Source: Chitinophagaceae bacterium DXS (GTDB taxonomy: Bacteria > Bacteroidota > Bacteroidia > Chitinophagales > Chitinophagaceae). From it: a stretch of 64,000 nucleotides of DNA. Made by a program: the position numbers and the translations under genes. Location: positions 1,743,704 to 1,807,703 of the forward strand of contig CP128386.1 of NCBI GenBank assembly GCA_030345135.1, given 5' to 3'. The notes below the pieces were generated by a model. It saw only the letters and a list, made by a program, of their open reading frames with translations. It was not told the origin of the DNA and searched no databases. Positions 52,678-61,732 of this stretch are shown here, in pieces; position 1 is the stretch's first letter, and each line of letters opens with the position of its first letter.

Positions 52678-54834
52678 ATGACAAGAAAATCTTTACTGAC
52701 TACAATTGCGTTTGTTATTGCCGGTCACTCAGCTTTCGCAGAAAAAGATCTGCCTTTTAAACAAGCAGTGTCCCATAAATACACTAGCACTGATTTCAAT
52801 GGCAATACCGTACTAAAAAAGGTTGTGACAGATTATAACGACAATGTGTATGTGCTTACAGACAAAGGCGTTTACATTCTTAATGAAAACAAATTGGTTA
52901 AAGATCTGCGATATACACCGCTTGCAAAAAAAATTCCCCTGGATATTGCAATACAGGAAGAAGCAGGCCATTTATATTACCTGTATGAAGACCGGGTATT
53001 GACAAATGGTTATGCGGGTGTTCCTTTTAAAAAACTTCCGGCAGGAAAATACAATCGTCTTGCGGTAAAGGCAGATGGAAGTATGCTGCTTGCAGGTAAC
53101 TCTGCCGCTACTTTATTGAAGGATAACCTGATGACAGACATAACACTTCCGCCAGGTAAAATAAAATCGCTGCAAGTTTATAACGGCAACTTTTATGTTT
53201 TAAGTGAGCAGGGCGTTTACTACCTTTCTGGCAATCGCTTTGAAAGTGTTCATAAGACCACAAATGCAAGGTCCGTTACCTTCCGCGATCAGGAGTTGGT
53301 TGTAGCAACTGCCACAGGTTATTATGGCATTAATACAACCACCGGAGACACAAGTTTTCCATTGCAAACAAAAACACCCGCAGAAGGAATTAATGATCTG
53401 CAAAACATAAACGGATCAATCTGGGCTGCAACTGATGATGGCGTGTATATGCGAGAAACATCTGGTTCTTACAGATACTATGCATCAAAAAGATGGCTCA
53501 ATCAAAATAAATCCATCGATCTTACATCTGACAGCAAAGGCAATGTATTTGTACTAACTCCGGACGGACTCAACGAAATCGAATTCAAGGAACAAACACT
53601 TGCAGACAAGACTTCTTATTTCCAGGACAAAATAAGACAAAGACATATCCGTTATGGCTTCATTTCCGAAGTAACTTTTCAACAACCGGGAGACTTAACA
53701 ACCGCTCAATTAACTGATACAGATAATGATGGGTTGTGGTCCGCTTTTTATCTCGGCAGCCAGGCATTCCGGTATGCAGTTACAAAGGATAAAGTGGCCA
53801 AACGTTACGCCATGGAGGCATTTGAGGCTTTTGAAAGAATTATTTCTGTTAACCCGTTAAAAGGTTTTCCTGCAAGAACGTTTGAACGGACAGGCTATAA
53901 ACATTCAGATCCTGACAGATGGCACAATTCAGCAGACGGCGAATGGGAATGGAAAGGAACTACCAGCAGCGATGAATTTGTAGGATACATTTTTATTGCA
54001 GCTGTGTTAAATGAAATGGTTGCCGAAACTGAAGGCGAGAAAAAACGTGTTGCGGATTTTCTCGACAAAATCCTCACGCATATCATCGACAACAATTATT
54101 ACTTAATTGACTTTGATGGAAAACCCACATTATGGGGGCGCTGGAATCCGGAATATATTAATTCATTCCCGCATTCAGTAGGCGATAGAAAGCTCGGCAG
54201 TACAACTATCATCGCCGGGCTTCAACTGGGTTATGCACTTACCGGTAAAGAACGTTATAAAACAGAGGCATTCCGCCTGATGAAGGACTACGGATACCTG
54301 GACAATATTCTTACACCTTACACAGCCATCCAGCCAACCGAAAATATCATACACCAGGGAGTTAATCTTGGTAACGGCGGATGGAACCACTCTGATGATG
54401 AAATGGCATTTCTTACCTATTGGGTATTGTATCGTTATGCATTTACTGATCAGCTCCGCCAGCAGTTTAAAGATGTCATCAACGACCACTGGAAAATAGA
54501 AGCGCCCGAAAAAAATCCGGTATGGAACTTAGTCACCTTGGGAACAACCGGAACGTTTGATAAAGAAGGAACTATATGGCAGCTCAAAGAATTTCCGATG
54601 GACCTGGTTCGTTGGAAAGTTGTCAACTCCAAAAGAAAAGATTTGACATTTCTTGAACCCAACTTCCGGAAACAATCCACGAAAGAACTATTACCTGCGG
54701 GAGAATATCCGGTACACCGCCACAATGCCAACGGTTTTAATCTTGATGGTGGCGATGGCGGCAAAACCGAACTGGCAGGCGATGAATACCTTCTTCCCTA
54801 TTGGATGGCACGTTACCTGAAAGTAATTGAATAA
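52678..54834 (+). CDS. Secreted beta-propeller plus helical-barrel protein A (putative new carbohydrate enzyme)
   Basis: 718 aa. Signal peptide ending SAFA. Residues about 40-300 are repeats like YVLTDKGVYILNEN and WAATDDGVYMRE, as in two-component-regulator propellers. The C-terminal 400 residues look like an (alpha/alpha) barrel with LWSAFYLGSQAFRYAVTKD, the acidic motif WKGTTSSDE (about 424-432), DFDGKPTLWGRW and LLPYWMARYL. Protein B at 59350 shares all these blocks. No known family is assigned; a glycan-cleaving or epimerising role is inferred from context only. Its stop overlaps the start of GH20 (taatg). Confidence 0.75.
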   Translation: MTRKSLLTTIAFVIAGHSAFAEKDLPFKQAVSHKYTSTDFNGNTVLKKVVTDYNDNVYVLTDKGVYILNENKLVKDLRYTPLAKKIPLDIAIQEEAGHLYYLYEDRVLTNGYAGVPFKKLPAGKYNRLAVKADGSMLLAGNSAATLLKDNLMTDITLPPGKIKSLQVYNGNFYVLSEQGVYYLSGNRFESVHKTTNARSVTFRDQELVVATATGYYGINTTTGDTSFPLQTKTPAEGINDLQNINGSIWAATDDGVYMRETSGSYRYYASKRWLNQNKSIDLTSDSKGNVFVLTPDGLNEIEFKEQTLADKTSYFQDKIRQRHIRYGFISEVTFQQPGDLTTAQLTDTDNDGLWSAFYLGSQAFRYAVTKDKVAKRYAMEAFEAFERIISVNPLKGFPARTFERTGYKHSDPDRWHNSADGEWEWKGTTSSDEFVGYIFIAAVLNEMVAETEGEKKRVADFLDKILTHIIDNNYYLIDFDGKPTLWGRWNPEYINSFPHSVGDRKLGSTTIIAGLQLGYALTGKERYKTEAFRLMKDYGYLDNILTPYTAIQPTENIIHQGVNLGNGGWNHSDDEMAFLTYWVLYRYAFTDQLRQQFKDVINDHWKIEAPEKNPVWNLVTLGTTGTFDKEGTIWQLKEFPMDLVRWKVVNSKRKDLTFLEPNFRKQSTKELLPAGEYPVHRHNANGFNLDGGDGGKTELAGDEYLLPYWMARYLKVIE

Positions 54835-56927
54835 TGCTGACAACACGCTTTGCCATACTAACACTCATCTTTGCGCTGATCACTGTTAATTTATTTTCGC
54901 AGTTAAACAACATATATAGCATAGTCCCTAAACCCTTTTCTTTAAACACGAACGGCGAAAGGTTTGCTATTACCAATCAGCTCCGCGTTTCTGTAACCGG
55001 TCATCCGGATCACCGGATCTATGCCAATGCCAGCAGATTTGTCCGTCGCATGGCTGAAAGAACTGGCATTTTCCTGGATGAACAGGGATTTGTTACGGCT
55101 AAGGACACGAACTCAGCTTCATCTGTTTTAATAGTTATTAAACGGCCCGGGAAATTACAACTACGTGAAGACGAAAGCTACTTCATTCAAATAAATTCAA
55201 AGCAGGTACAAGTTCGTGCTGAAACTGATCTGGGGGCCATGCATGCATTGGAAACACTGATGCAATTGGTAAGTGCAGACTCCTCTGGATATTATCTGCC
55301 CGGACTTACGATCAACGATAAACCCAGGTTTACGTGGCGCGGCTTGCTGTTGGATCCTGCCCTTCATTTTTTGCCGGTAAATGTTATTAAGCGAACACTG
55401 GATGGGATGGCTGCTGTAAAGTTAAATGTGCTGCATCTTACCCTATGCAACGACCAGGGCTTCAGGTTTGAATCAAAAATATTTCCACGGCTGCAACAAC
55501 TGGCATCCGATGGTAATTTTTACACGCAGGAGCAAATAAAAGATATCGTAAACTATGCCTCCGAAAGAGGCATCCGTGTAGTGCCCGAAGTGGTTGTACC
55601 TGCACACACAACAGCCATTCTCGTCGCATATCCTGAGCTGGCTACCTTGAAAAAAGAATACACACTGCAGCGTTACTTTGGCGTATTCGATCCGGTTCTC
55701 GACCCTACCAATGAAAAGGTGTACACATTTCTTTCAAAGCTTTTTACTGAGGTTGCAGGCTTGTTTCCAGACCAGGTATTTCACATAGGCGGAGATGAAA
55801 ATACGGGCAAAGACTGGAACAATTCGAGGCAAATCCGCACATACATGCGTGCAAACGGCATTGACTCCGCTGCTGCTTTGCAGACATTGTTCAATAAAAA
55901 AATCCTGCCTGTCATCACAAAGAACAAAAAGACGATGATGGGCTGGGATGAAATATTTCAACCCGGTTTACCGGAAGATGTCATTATACAATCATGGCGC
56001 GGCAAACAGGCGTTTTATGAGTCTGTAAAAGCAGGTCATGATGCGGTGCTTTCCAATGGCTATTACATCGACCTCATACAGCCTGCCTCCTATCATTACC
56101 TTAACGATCCACAACCCGACGATGCTGATATTTCAGCTAAACAGGCGCAACATATTCTCGGTGGTGAGGCAACCATGTGGGGTGAACACGTTACTCCGGA
56201 GACTGTGGACTCCCGGATCTGGCCACGCACAGCAGCCATTGCAGAACGGCTCTGGTCGGAAAAAGATGTGAGAGATGTTGATGATATGTATCGCCGGCTG
56301 GATATTGTAAGCTTGCAACTTGAACAACTCGGACTGTGTCACCTTAGTTTTAAAAACACTATGTTAAGACGTCTCTGTAACGGTTACGATACCAGGGCAC
56401 TGCAAGCATTAGTTGATGTAATTGAACCGCTGAAAATATATGAACGCAACCAGGGCGATACGATGTACACCATTTTTTCACCCTACACAAAACTTGCAGA
56501 CGTTGCCACGCCCGATCAGGCAGTTCCACGCATTTTTACCAAACAGGTAGATGATTTTCTGCAGACTGGTGACAGTACTTTAGAAACAGAGATAAAGCAG
56601 CAACTACTTAAATGGCAGAATAACCACATCGCGTTTCTTACGTTGTTGCGCAATTCGCCGGTGTTACAAGAAGCAGAACCTTTATCCCTGCATCTGTCTG
56701 AAATTGCAGCTACGGCTCTTGAAGCGATTGATCTTATTCAACGCCACGAAACGGCCGGCAAGCAATGGGTTCAGCAAAAAGAAATGCTTCTTGAAACAGC
56801 AAAGGAACAAGGGGGGCGATGCGAGCTACAAGTCGTTGCACCTATACAGAAGTTAGTAAATGCCGTAAGCGGAGATGCAGAAACTTCTTCAACGGAATCA
56901 ACATGGCTTGTGAGTACAAGGCAATAA
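54834..56927 (+). CDS. Divergent GH20 hexosaminidase with altered -1 subsite
   Basis: 697 aa. Signal peptide ending LFSQ. GH20b-type domain then TIM barrel with catalytic Asp321-Glu322 in HIGGDENTGKD and GWDEIFQPG, plus a helical C-terminal extension (about 540-697). Compared with the GH20 at 18394, LDVGRHF becomes LDPALHF (the Arg that contacts sugar O3/O4 is lost), HWHLTEDQGWR becomes HLTLCNDQGFR, and PGHA becomes PAHT. The acid pair is kept, so it is probably active on a modified sugar. It is coupled to protein A by a 1-nt overlap. Confidence 0.88.
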   Translation: MLTTRFAILTLIFALITVNLFSQLNNIYSIVPKPFSLNTNGERFAITNQLRVSVTGHPDHRIYANASRFVRRMAERTGIFLDEQGFVTAKDTNSASSVLIVIKRPGKLQLREDESYFIQINSKQVQVRAETDLGAMHALETLMQLVSADSSGYYLPGLTINDKPRFTWRGLLLDPALHFLPVNVIKRTLDGMAAVKLNVLHLTLCNDQGFRFESKIFPRLQQLASDGNFYTQEQIKDIVNYASERGIRVVPEVVVPAHTTAILVAYPELATLKKEYTLQRYFGVFDPVLDPTNEKVYTFLSKLFTEVAGLFPDQVFHIGGDENTGKDWNNSRQIRTYMRANGIDSAAALQTLFNKKILPVITKNKKTMMGWDEIFQPGLPEDVIIQSWRGKQAFYESVKAGHDAVLSNGYYIDLIQPASYHYLNDPQPDDADISAKQAQHILGGEATMWGEHVTPETVDSRIWPRTAAIAERLWSEKDVRDVDDMYRRLDIVSLQLEQLGLCHLSFKNTMLRRLCNGYDTRALQALVDVIEPLKIYERNQGDTMYTIFSPYTKLADVATPDQAVPRIFTKQVDDFLQTGDSTLETEIKQQLLKWQNNHIAFLTLLRNSPVLQEAEPLSLHLSEIAATALEAIDLIQRHETAGKQWVQQKEMLLETAKEQGGRCELQVVAPIQKLVNAVSGDAETSSTESTWLVSTRQ

Positions 56928-57065
56928 TATTTTCTCCACATTACGCAAATATTTGAGTGATGTGGAATAAATTAGTGAAGTCAGAATAATGCAACACATT
57001 TACAGCAATATCTCTGATGAAGTGCATTATAATATTCTATTGATTGCTTAAAAACAAATTGTCAA

Positions 57066-58511
57066 ATGTCAAAAAACACCAACAAATCGCGCAGGAGTTT
57101 TCTAAAAAATACTGCTCTTGGCGCCGCAGGTTTTATGATCGTCCCCCGTCATGTATTAGGTAAAGGCTTTGTTGCTCCCAGTGACAAACTGATTGTAGCC
57201 GGAGTTGGAGCCGGAGGCAAAGGCCGCTCCGACCTTGCAAATTTCTATAAAAGCGGAAAAGCAGAAATTGGTTTTCTATGCGACGTAGATGACCGCATGG
57301 CTGAAGAATCAAGAAAAAGTTTCCCCAAAGCAAAATATTATAAAGACTGGCGTGAAATGCTGGATAAAGAATCCAAATCATTTGACGCCGTTTCTGTATC
57401 TACACCGGACCATACCCATGCGGTAGTAGCTATGGCTGCAATGCGCAGGAAAAAACATGTATATGTGCAAAAGCCATTAACGCATGATATACATGAAGCG
57501 CGTATGCTTACTGAAGCTGCAGATAAATTTAAAGTGGTTACGCAAATGGGCAACCAGGGATCTTCCGGTGATGGCGTACGCCAGATGCAAGAATGGTTTG
57601 ATGCAGGTGTAATTGGAGATGTACATACGGTATATATTTTCACCAATCGCCCTATTTGGCCGCAAGGTATTGCATGGCCTTCTGCAAAACCAGCAGTTCC
57701 GCAAGGACTTGACTGGGATTTGTGGTTGGGCACGGCTCCTTATAAAGACTATATTGACAATCTTATACCGGGAAGCTGGCGTGGCTGGTGGGATTACGGT
57801 ACAGGTGCTTTAGGCGATTTAGGTTGTCATCTTATGGAAGCACCTTTCAGAATACTGGGTTTACAATATGCACTGGATGTGCAGGCCTCTGTAACCAGCG
57901 TATTCACTGCATTTGGTAAACGCGGCTATTTCCCCGATAGTTTCCCTCCATCAAGCCATGCTATTCTTACCTTCCCCAAAACAAGCAAAACACAGGGTGA
58001 AGTGATTATGCACTGGATGGATGGCGGTATTAAACCAGAACGTCCCGCCGAGTTAGGCGCAGATGAAGTGTTTGGAGACGGTAATAGCGGTATCTTGTTT
58101 GTTGGTACCAAAGGAAAGATGATGGCAAGTGAATATGCCGCCAATCCAAGATTACTGCCATTAAAAAGGAACGAAGAAGTAAAAATACCCCAAACCATCA
58201 AACGTGTGCCCGGCAGCGCCGACGGGCACTATGCACAATGGGTTGAAGGCTGTATTGCAGGTTATGGTAATATGGAGCTAAGCTCACCATTCAAAAAAGC
58301 CGGCCCGCTTACGGAAGCAATACTTATGGCCAACCTTGCTATAAAAGCTGCCGACACTCCTAAACCGAGAGCAAACGGTAAAGGCAATGACTATCCGGGT
58401 GCAAATACGAAACTTCTCTGGGATCATCAGAATATGCGGGTTACCAACCTGGAAGAAGTAAACCAGTTTGTAAAACGCGAATATCGTAAAGGCTGGACAC
58501 TAGACTTTTAA
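57066..58511 (+). CDS. Tat-exported Gfo/Idh/MocA-family oxidoreductase
   Basis: 481 aa. Twin-arginine signal KSRRSFLKNTALGAAGF. Rossmann NAD site VAGVGAGGKGRSDLANF (about 44-60), VSVSTPDHTHAVVA, and the catalytic-Lys motif in VYVQKPLTHD where EKP is usual. C-terminal domain with WDYGTGALGDLGCHLMEAPF (about 240-259), containing the catalytic His region. Relatives oxidise sugars at C3 or act as GH109-type glycosidases. Next to DUF1080 it suggests 3-keto-sugar chemistry in the periplasm. Confidence 0.88.
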   Translation: MSKNTNKSRRSFLKNTALGAAGFMIVPRHVLGKGFVAPSDKLIVAGVGAGGKGRSDLANFYKSGKAEIGFLCDVDDRMAEESRKSFPKAKYYKDWREMLDKESKSFDAVSVSTPDHTHAVVAMAAMRRKKHVYVQKPLTHDIHEARMLTEAADKFKVVTQMGNQGSSGDGVRQMQEWFDAGVIGDVHTVYIFTNRPIWPQGIAWPSAKPAVPQGLDWDLWLGTAPYKDYIDNLIPGSWRGWWDYGTGALGDLGCHLMEAPFRILGLQYALDVQASVTSVFTAFGKRGYFPDSFPPSSHAILTFPKTSKTQGEVIMHWMDGGIKPERPAELGADEVFGDGNSGILFVGTKGKMMASEYAANPRLLPLKRNEEVKIPQTIKRVPGSADGHYAQWVEGCIAGYGNMELSSPFKKAGPLTEAILMANLAIKAADTPKPRANGKGNDYPGANTKLLWDHQNMRVTNLEEVNQFVKREYRKGWTLDF

Positions 58512-58516
58512 TAACG

Positions 58517-58553
58517 GAGGCTGCAAAAATTGTTTTTGCAGCCTCATTTTTTT
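58517..58553 (+). terminator. Terminator between the oxidoreductase and DUF1080 genes
   Basis: Perfect 13-bp stem gaggctgcaaaaa / tttttgcagcctc with a 3-nt loop and a T8 run. It would limit read-through into the DUF1080 gene, which may have reduced or separate expression. Confidence 0.9.
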
Positions 58554-58576
58554 TGATCTCCCACTAAAATTTTATT

Positions 58577-59236
58577 GTGAAAAAAAACATTTTCTTTTTA
58601 GCGTCAATTATATTGTTTGCCGCCTGCAGCAGTCCCAAAAAGATAGCAGGAAGCAATAGCAGCAGCAACGGTAGTAACAGCCAGTGGATCAGTTTGTTCG
58701 ATGGAACATTGAATGGATGGAAAGAAAGCGAAGGTCCATCCTTCAGCATCGATAACGGCACGATTAAAGTAGCTGGCAAACGCTCACACCTTTATTATGA
58801 CGGACCTGTAAACAATCATGATTTTAAAAATTTTGAGTTCAAGGCACAGGTAATGACTAAGCCCGGGTCAAATTCCGGCGTTTATTTCCATACTGCATTT
58901 CAGCAAAAGGGTTTTCCCGACAAAGGATTTGAAGTGCAGGTGAATAATTCACATACCGACTGGAAAAGAACTGCAGGTTTATATGACATAAAGGATACAT
59001 CAGCCACATTTGTAAAGGATGATGAGTGGTTTGAATTGTATATTAAAGTAGAAGGCAAACACGTTACTACTAAAATTAACGGACAGACCATCATTGATTG
59101 GACAGAGCCTGAAGGTGCTCAAGCACCGAAAGGACATCCTGCCCGTTTAATATCAAGCGGTACGTTTGCGTTCCAGGCGCATGATCCTAAAAGCGTGGTG
59201 TATTATAAAGACATCTACGTAAAACCATTGCCGTAG
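58577..59236 (+). CDS. DUF1080 lipoprotein (3-keto-disaccharide hydrolase-like)
   Basis: 219 aa from a GTG start. Lipobox LFAAC with Cys17, then a Ser/Asn-rich linker. Concanavalin-like fold: WISLFDGTLNGWK (about 37-49), FEFKAQVMTKPGSNSGVYFH (about 91-110), FEVQVNNSH and HPARLISSGTFAFQAHDPKS near the end. DUF1080 (PF06439) enzymes cleave glycosides already oxidised at C3. The preceding gene could supply that oxidation. A perfect palindrome starts at the last base of its stop codon. Confidence 0.88.
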   Translation: MKKNIFFLASIILFAACSSPKKIAGSNSSSNGSNSQWISLFDGTLNGWKESEGPSFSIDNGTIKVAGKRSHLYYDGPVNNHDFKNFEFKAQVMTKPGSNSGVYFHTAFQQKGFPDKGFEVQVNNSHTDWKRTAGLYDIKDTSATFVKDDEWFELYIKVEGKHVTTKINGQTIIDWTEPEGAQAPKGHPARLISSGTFAFQAHDPKSVVYYKDIYVKPLP

Positions 59237-59329
59237 AGACGTTATATATAACGTCTCCACCATGCCTGGCGTCTCGACGGCAGGGACAGGTGGCCAATAT
59301 GATTAGAGACGCGATGCATCGCGTCTCTA
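59236..59329. repeat. Two GAGACG palindromes around a short spacer
   Basis: gagacgttatatataacgtctc (59236-59257) and the 26-bp palindrome at 59304-59329, with core gagacgcgatgcatcgcg, are both perfect. Between them lie tggcgtctcgacgg words. They lie between the DUF1080 and protein B genes. A frame starting at 59290 would translate one of them, so I reject that start. Confidence 0.92.
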
Positions 59330-59349
59330 CCATTTTAAAAAACATCGAA

Positions 59350-61566
59350 ATGAAATACTTCATTCTTTTACTCCTTATTTTTTCTATATCCAAACAAAGC
59401 AACGGACAGGCTGAATATGTTAATGATCAACCATTCTGGCAGGAATACCATGAGGGATATGTAATAGACACTGCAGCGGAAGCTAATGATGTAAAACACA
59501 TTTCTGTTAACAGGCAACAGGCATGGATCGTTACATCAGCCGGTGTTTATATGAAGAACAACAATGAGAACAGCTGGAAAAAAGTACCGGTTGACGGAAA
59601 TAACGGCCCTGTATTTACGGTTGCTACGGATGTAAAAGGCATAACCTGGATTGGAGCATGGAACGGTGTATATAAATTTCAGAACAACAGTTTGCAACTT
59701 GTGCCAGGCACTAATGGACCAATATCTGTTTTGAGCAATTCGAATGAAGGATTGTATGCAATTGGACCAGATGGAATCTGGCTTCTCAGCAATGAACATT
59801 TCGCTAAACTTAGCTACAATATTCCACGCTCTGTAAGAAATGCAGTTTCAGATGGTAACAACGGGCTTTGGATCGCATCTGATGTTGGCCTCTACCATTG
59901 TTATCAGCAACAGACTGTTTGCATTCGCCAAACAGACCTTTTGTTAAGTGCATACATAAAGGACGTGGCCGTTAGCGACGACAACACATTATGGACTGCA
60001 GGGCTTGGCGGTGTTTCAGTGCTTGAAAAAAATTCACATAAGCGTTTTATCCGGCCGGAGAACGGTTGTCCCTCTATTTATGTGAATGCCATACATACAT
60101 CACCCGATGGTTCCATGTGGATAGGCACCGATGTAGGTCTTGCACGCTTTTATAAAGATGGAACGCATTCGCTTTTGTTTAGTCGACGCTGGTTAATGAA
60201 TGATCATGTGAACGATATAACCTTCGACGAAGAAGGAAGCGCATGGATCGCTACGTCAAAAGGTGTGAGTGTTATAAAAAGAAGGAAAATGACACTGGCG
60301 GATAAACAGGAATTCTTTTATTCAGTACTCATGAAAAGGCATATCCGTGAACCCTGGATCGCTGGTCAGTGTCATTTAAACATTGAAGGAGATGTAAATT
60401 CATGGATCCCTGAAGATGATGACAATGATGGCGAATTCACGAGCAATTACCTTGCAATGGAGTCGTTCCGTTACGCAACCACCAAAGACCCTCAGGCCAA
60501 AAAAAATGCAGAAAAAGCTTTCCATTTTTTGAAGCTTTTGCAAGAAGTAACAGGCACTAACGGCTTTTTCGCGAGGTCAATTGTTCCGGTTGACTGGGCC
60601 GGTCGTGTGCACGATGGCAACAGAACTTATAACGATCAGCAACTTGCTGCAGAGCAGGTACAGGAACCAAGGTTCAAGCCTGTACAAACCCGCTGGCATA
60701 GATCCAAAGATGGCAAATGGCTGTGGAAGGGCGATACGAGTAGTGACGAAGTGTGCGGTCATATGATGGGATACTTCTTTTATTACCTTCTTGCAGCAGA
60801 TGATAAGGAAAAACAAATAATCAGCAAACACGTAGGATTGCTGGTCGATCATCTGATTGCAAACAATTTTTGCCTGGTTGATATTGATGGCAAACACACG
60901 AGATGGGGGGTATGGTCGCCGGACAGGTTAAATAATGATCCTGAATGGGCTCCGGACAGAAGCCAGAATTCCATGGAAATGCTTGCATTTTTAAAACTGG
61001 CTTATTACATGACAAACGATGAAAAATATCAGCAACAATATCTTACACTGATTAATAAACATGGCTACCTGGAAAACATGAAAAACATAGTGCATCAGAA
61101 TCCGGCCTGGTTTGTTTATTTCGATGTTGTTCTGCAAGCATATATGTATCCAATCCTTCTCACGTGCGAAAAAGATTCCACACTCCATAATTTCTATCAA
61201 CAACATATGGATGAGTGGATGGACAAAAGAAGAAATGATCAAAATCCGCTGGTGAATTTTTTCTATTGTTTTGCGCGAAACAAAAAAGAAGAAATAAAAG
61301 CATCCTCCGATTTTCTGATCAATACACCGCTCGATCTGATTGACTGGACAGTGGATCATACAAAGCGCGAAGATGTGCAAATAGTACGTTCACCAGTGCT
61401 TGATGATGCGCAAGTAAATATACTGCCGCCGCCAAGTATCAGGTATGTGGTGCGATGGGATAAGAATCCGTGGGCTGCAGTTAACGGCTACCCTAATATG
61501 GAACGGGAACCTGTGTTTTGGTTGTTGCCATATTGGATGGGCAGATACCTGGGAATGATAAGGTGA
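59350..61566 (+). CDS. Secreted beta-propeller plus helical-barrel protein B
   Basis: 738 aa from the ATG at 59350. Signal peptide MKYFILLLLIFSISKQSNGQ. The propeller repeats (about 40-310) include WIGAWNGVYKFQNN, LWIASDVGLYHC, MWIGTDVGLARF and AWIATSKGVSVI. The helical C-terminal region shares with protein A the MTLADKQEFF, SFRYATTKD, WKGDTSSDE (about 459-467), DIDGKHTRWGVW and LLPYWMGRYL blocks. An unassigned enzyme of the same locus; the double occurrence implies two related substrates or steps. Confidence 0.75.
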   Translation: MKYFILLLLIFSISKQSNGQAEYVNDQPFWQEYHEGYVIDTAAEANDVKHISVNRQQAWIVTSAGVYMKNNNENSWKKVPVDGNNGPVFTVATDVKGITWIGAWNGVYKFQNNSLQLVPGTNGPISVLSNSNEGLYAIGPDGIWLLSNEHFAKLSYNIPRSVRNAVSDGNNGLWIASDVGLYHCYQQQTVCIRQTDLLLSAYIKDVAVSDDNTLWTAGLGGVSVLEKNSHKRFIRPENGCPSIYVNAIHTSPDGSMWIGTDVGLARFYKDGTHSLLFSRRWLMNDHVNDITFDEEGSAWIATSKGVSVIKRRKMTLADKQEFFYSVLMKRHIREPWIAGQCHLNIEGDVNSWIPEDDDNDGEFTSNYLAMESFRYATTKDPQAKKNAEKAFHFLKLLQEVTGTNGFFARSIVPVDWAGRVHDGNRTYNDQQLAAEQVQEPRFKPVQTRWHRSKDGKWLWKGDTSSDEVCGHMMGYFFYYLLAADDKEKQIISKHVGLLVDHLIANNFCLVDIDGKHTRWGVWSPDRLNNDPEWAPDRSQNSMEMLAFLKLAYYMTNDEKYQQQYLTLINKHGYLENMKNIVHQNPAWFVYFDVVLQAYMYPILLTCEKDSTLHNFYQQHMDEWMDKRRNDQNPLVNFFYCFARNKKEEIKASSDFLINTPLDLIDWTVDHTKREDVQIVRSPVLDDAQVNILPPPSIRYVVRWDKNPWAAVNGYPNMEREPVFWLLPYWMGRYLGMIR

Positions 61567-61732
61567 TGGGGTGAGGTGTGAGGGGTAAGGTGTCAGGTAT
61601 CAGGTGTCAGGTATCAGGAGTCAGGTAGAAAGAGGAATATATCGGGTAAAGCATTTACACATTTGCAAATTTGCACATCTACTCATTCGCACATTTACTC
61701 ATTCGCACATTCGCACATTTTCAATTCCCAAT
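61567..61732. repeat. Sense AGGTATCAGGTGTCAGG array and CACATTTGC words
   Basis: Directly after the protein B stop: gtgtcaggtatcaggtgtc words (to about 61626), then ttgcacatctactcattcgc words (about 61658-61720), then ttcaattcccaat next to the minus-strand regulator end. This is the same AGGTATCAGG orientation as after the CocE-like gene. Confidence 0.85.
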
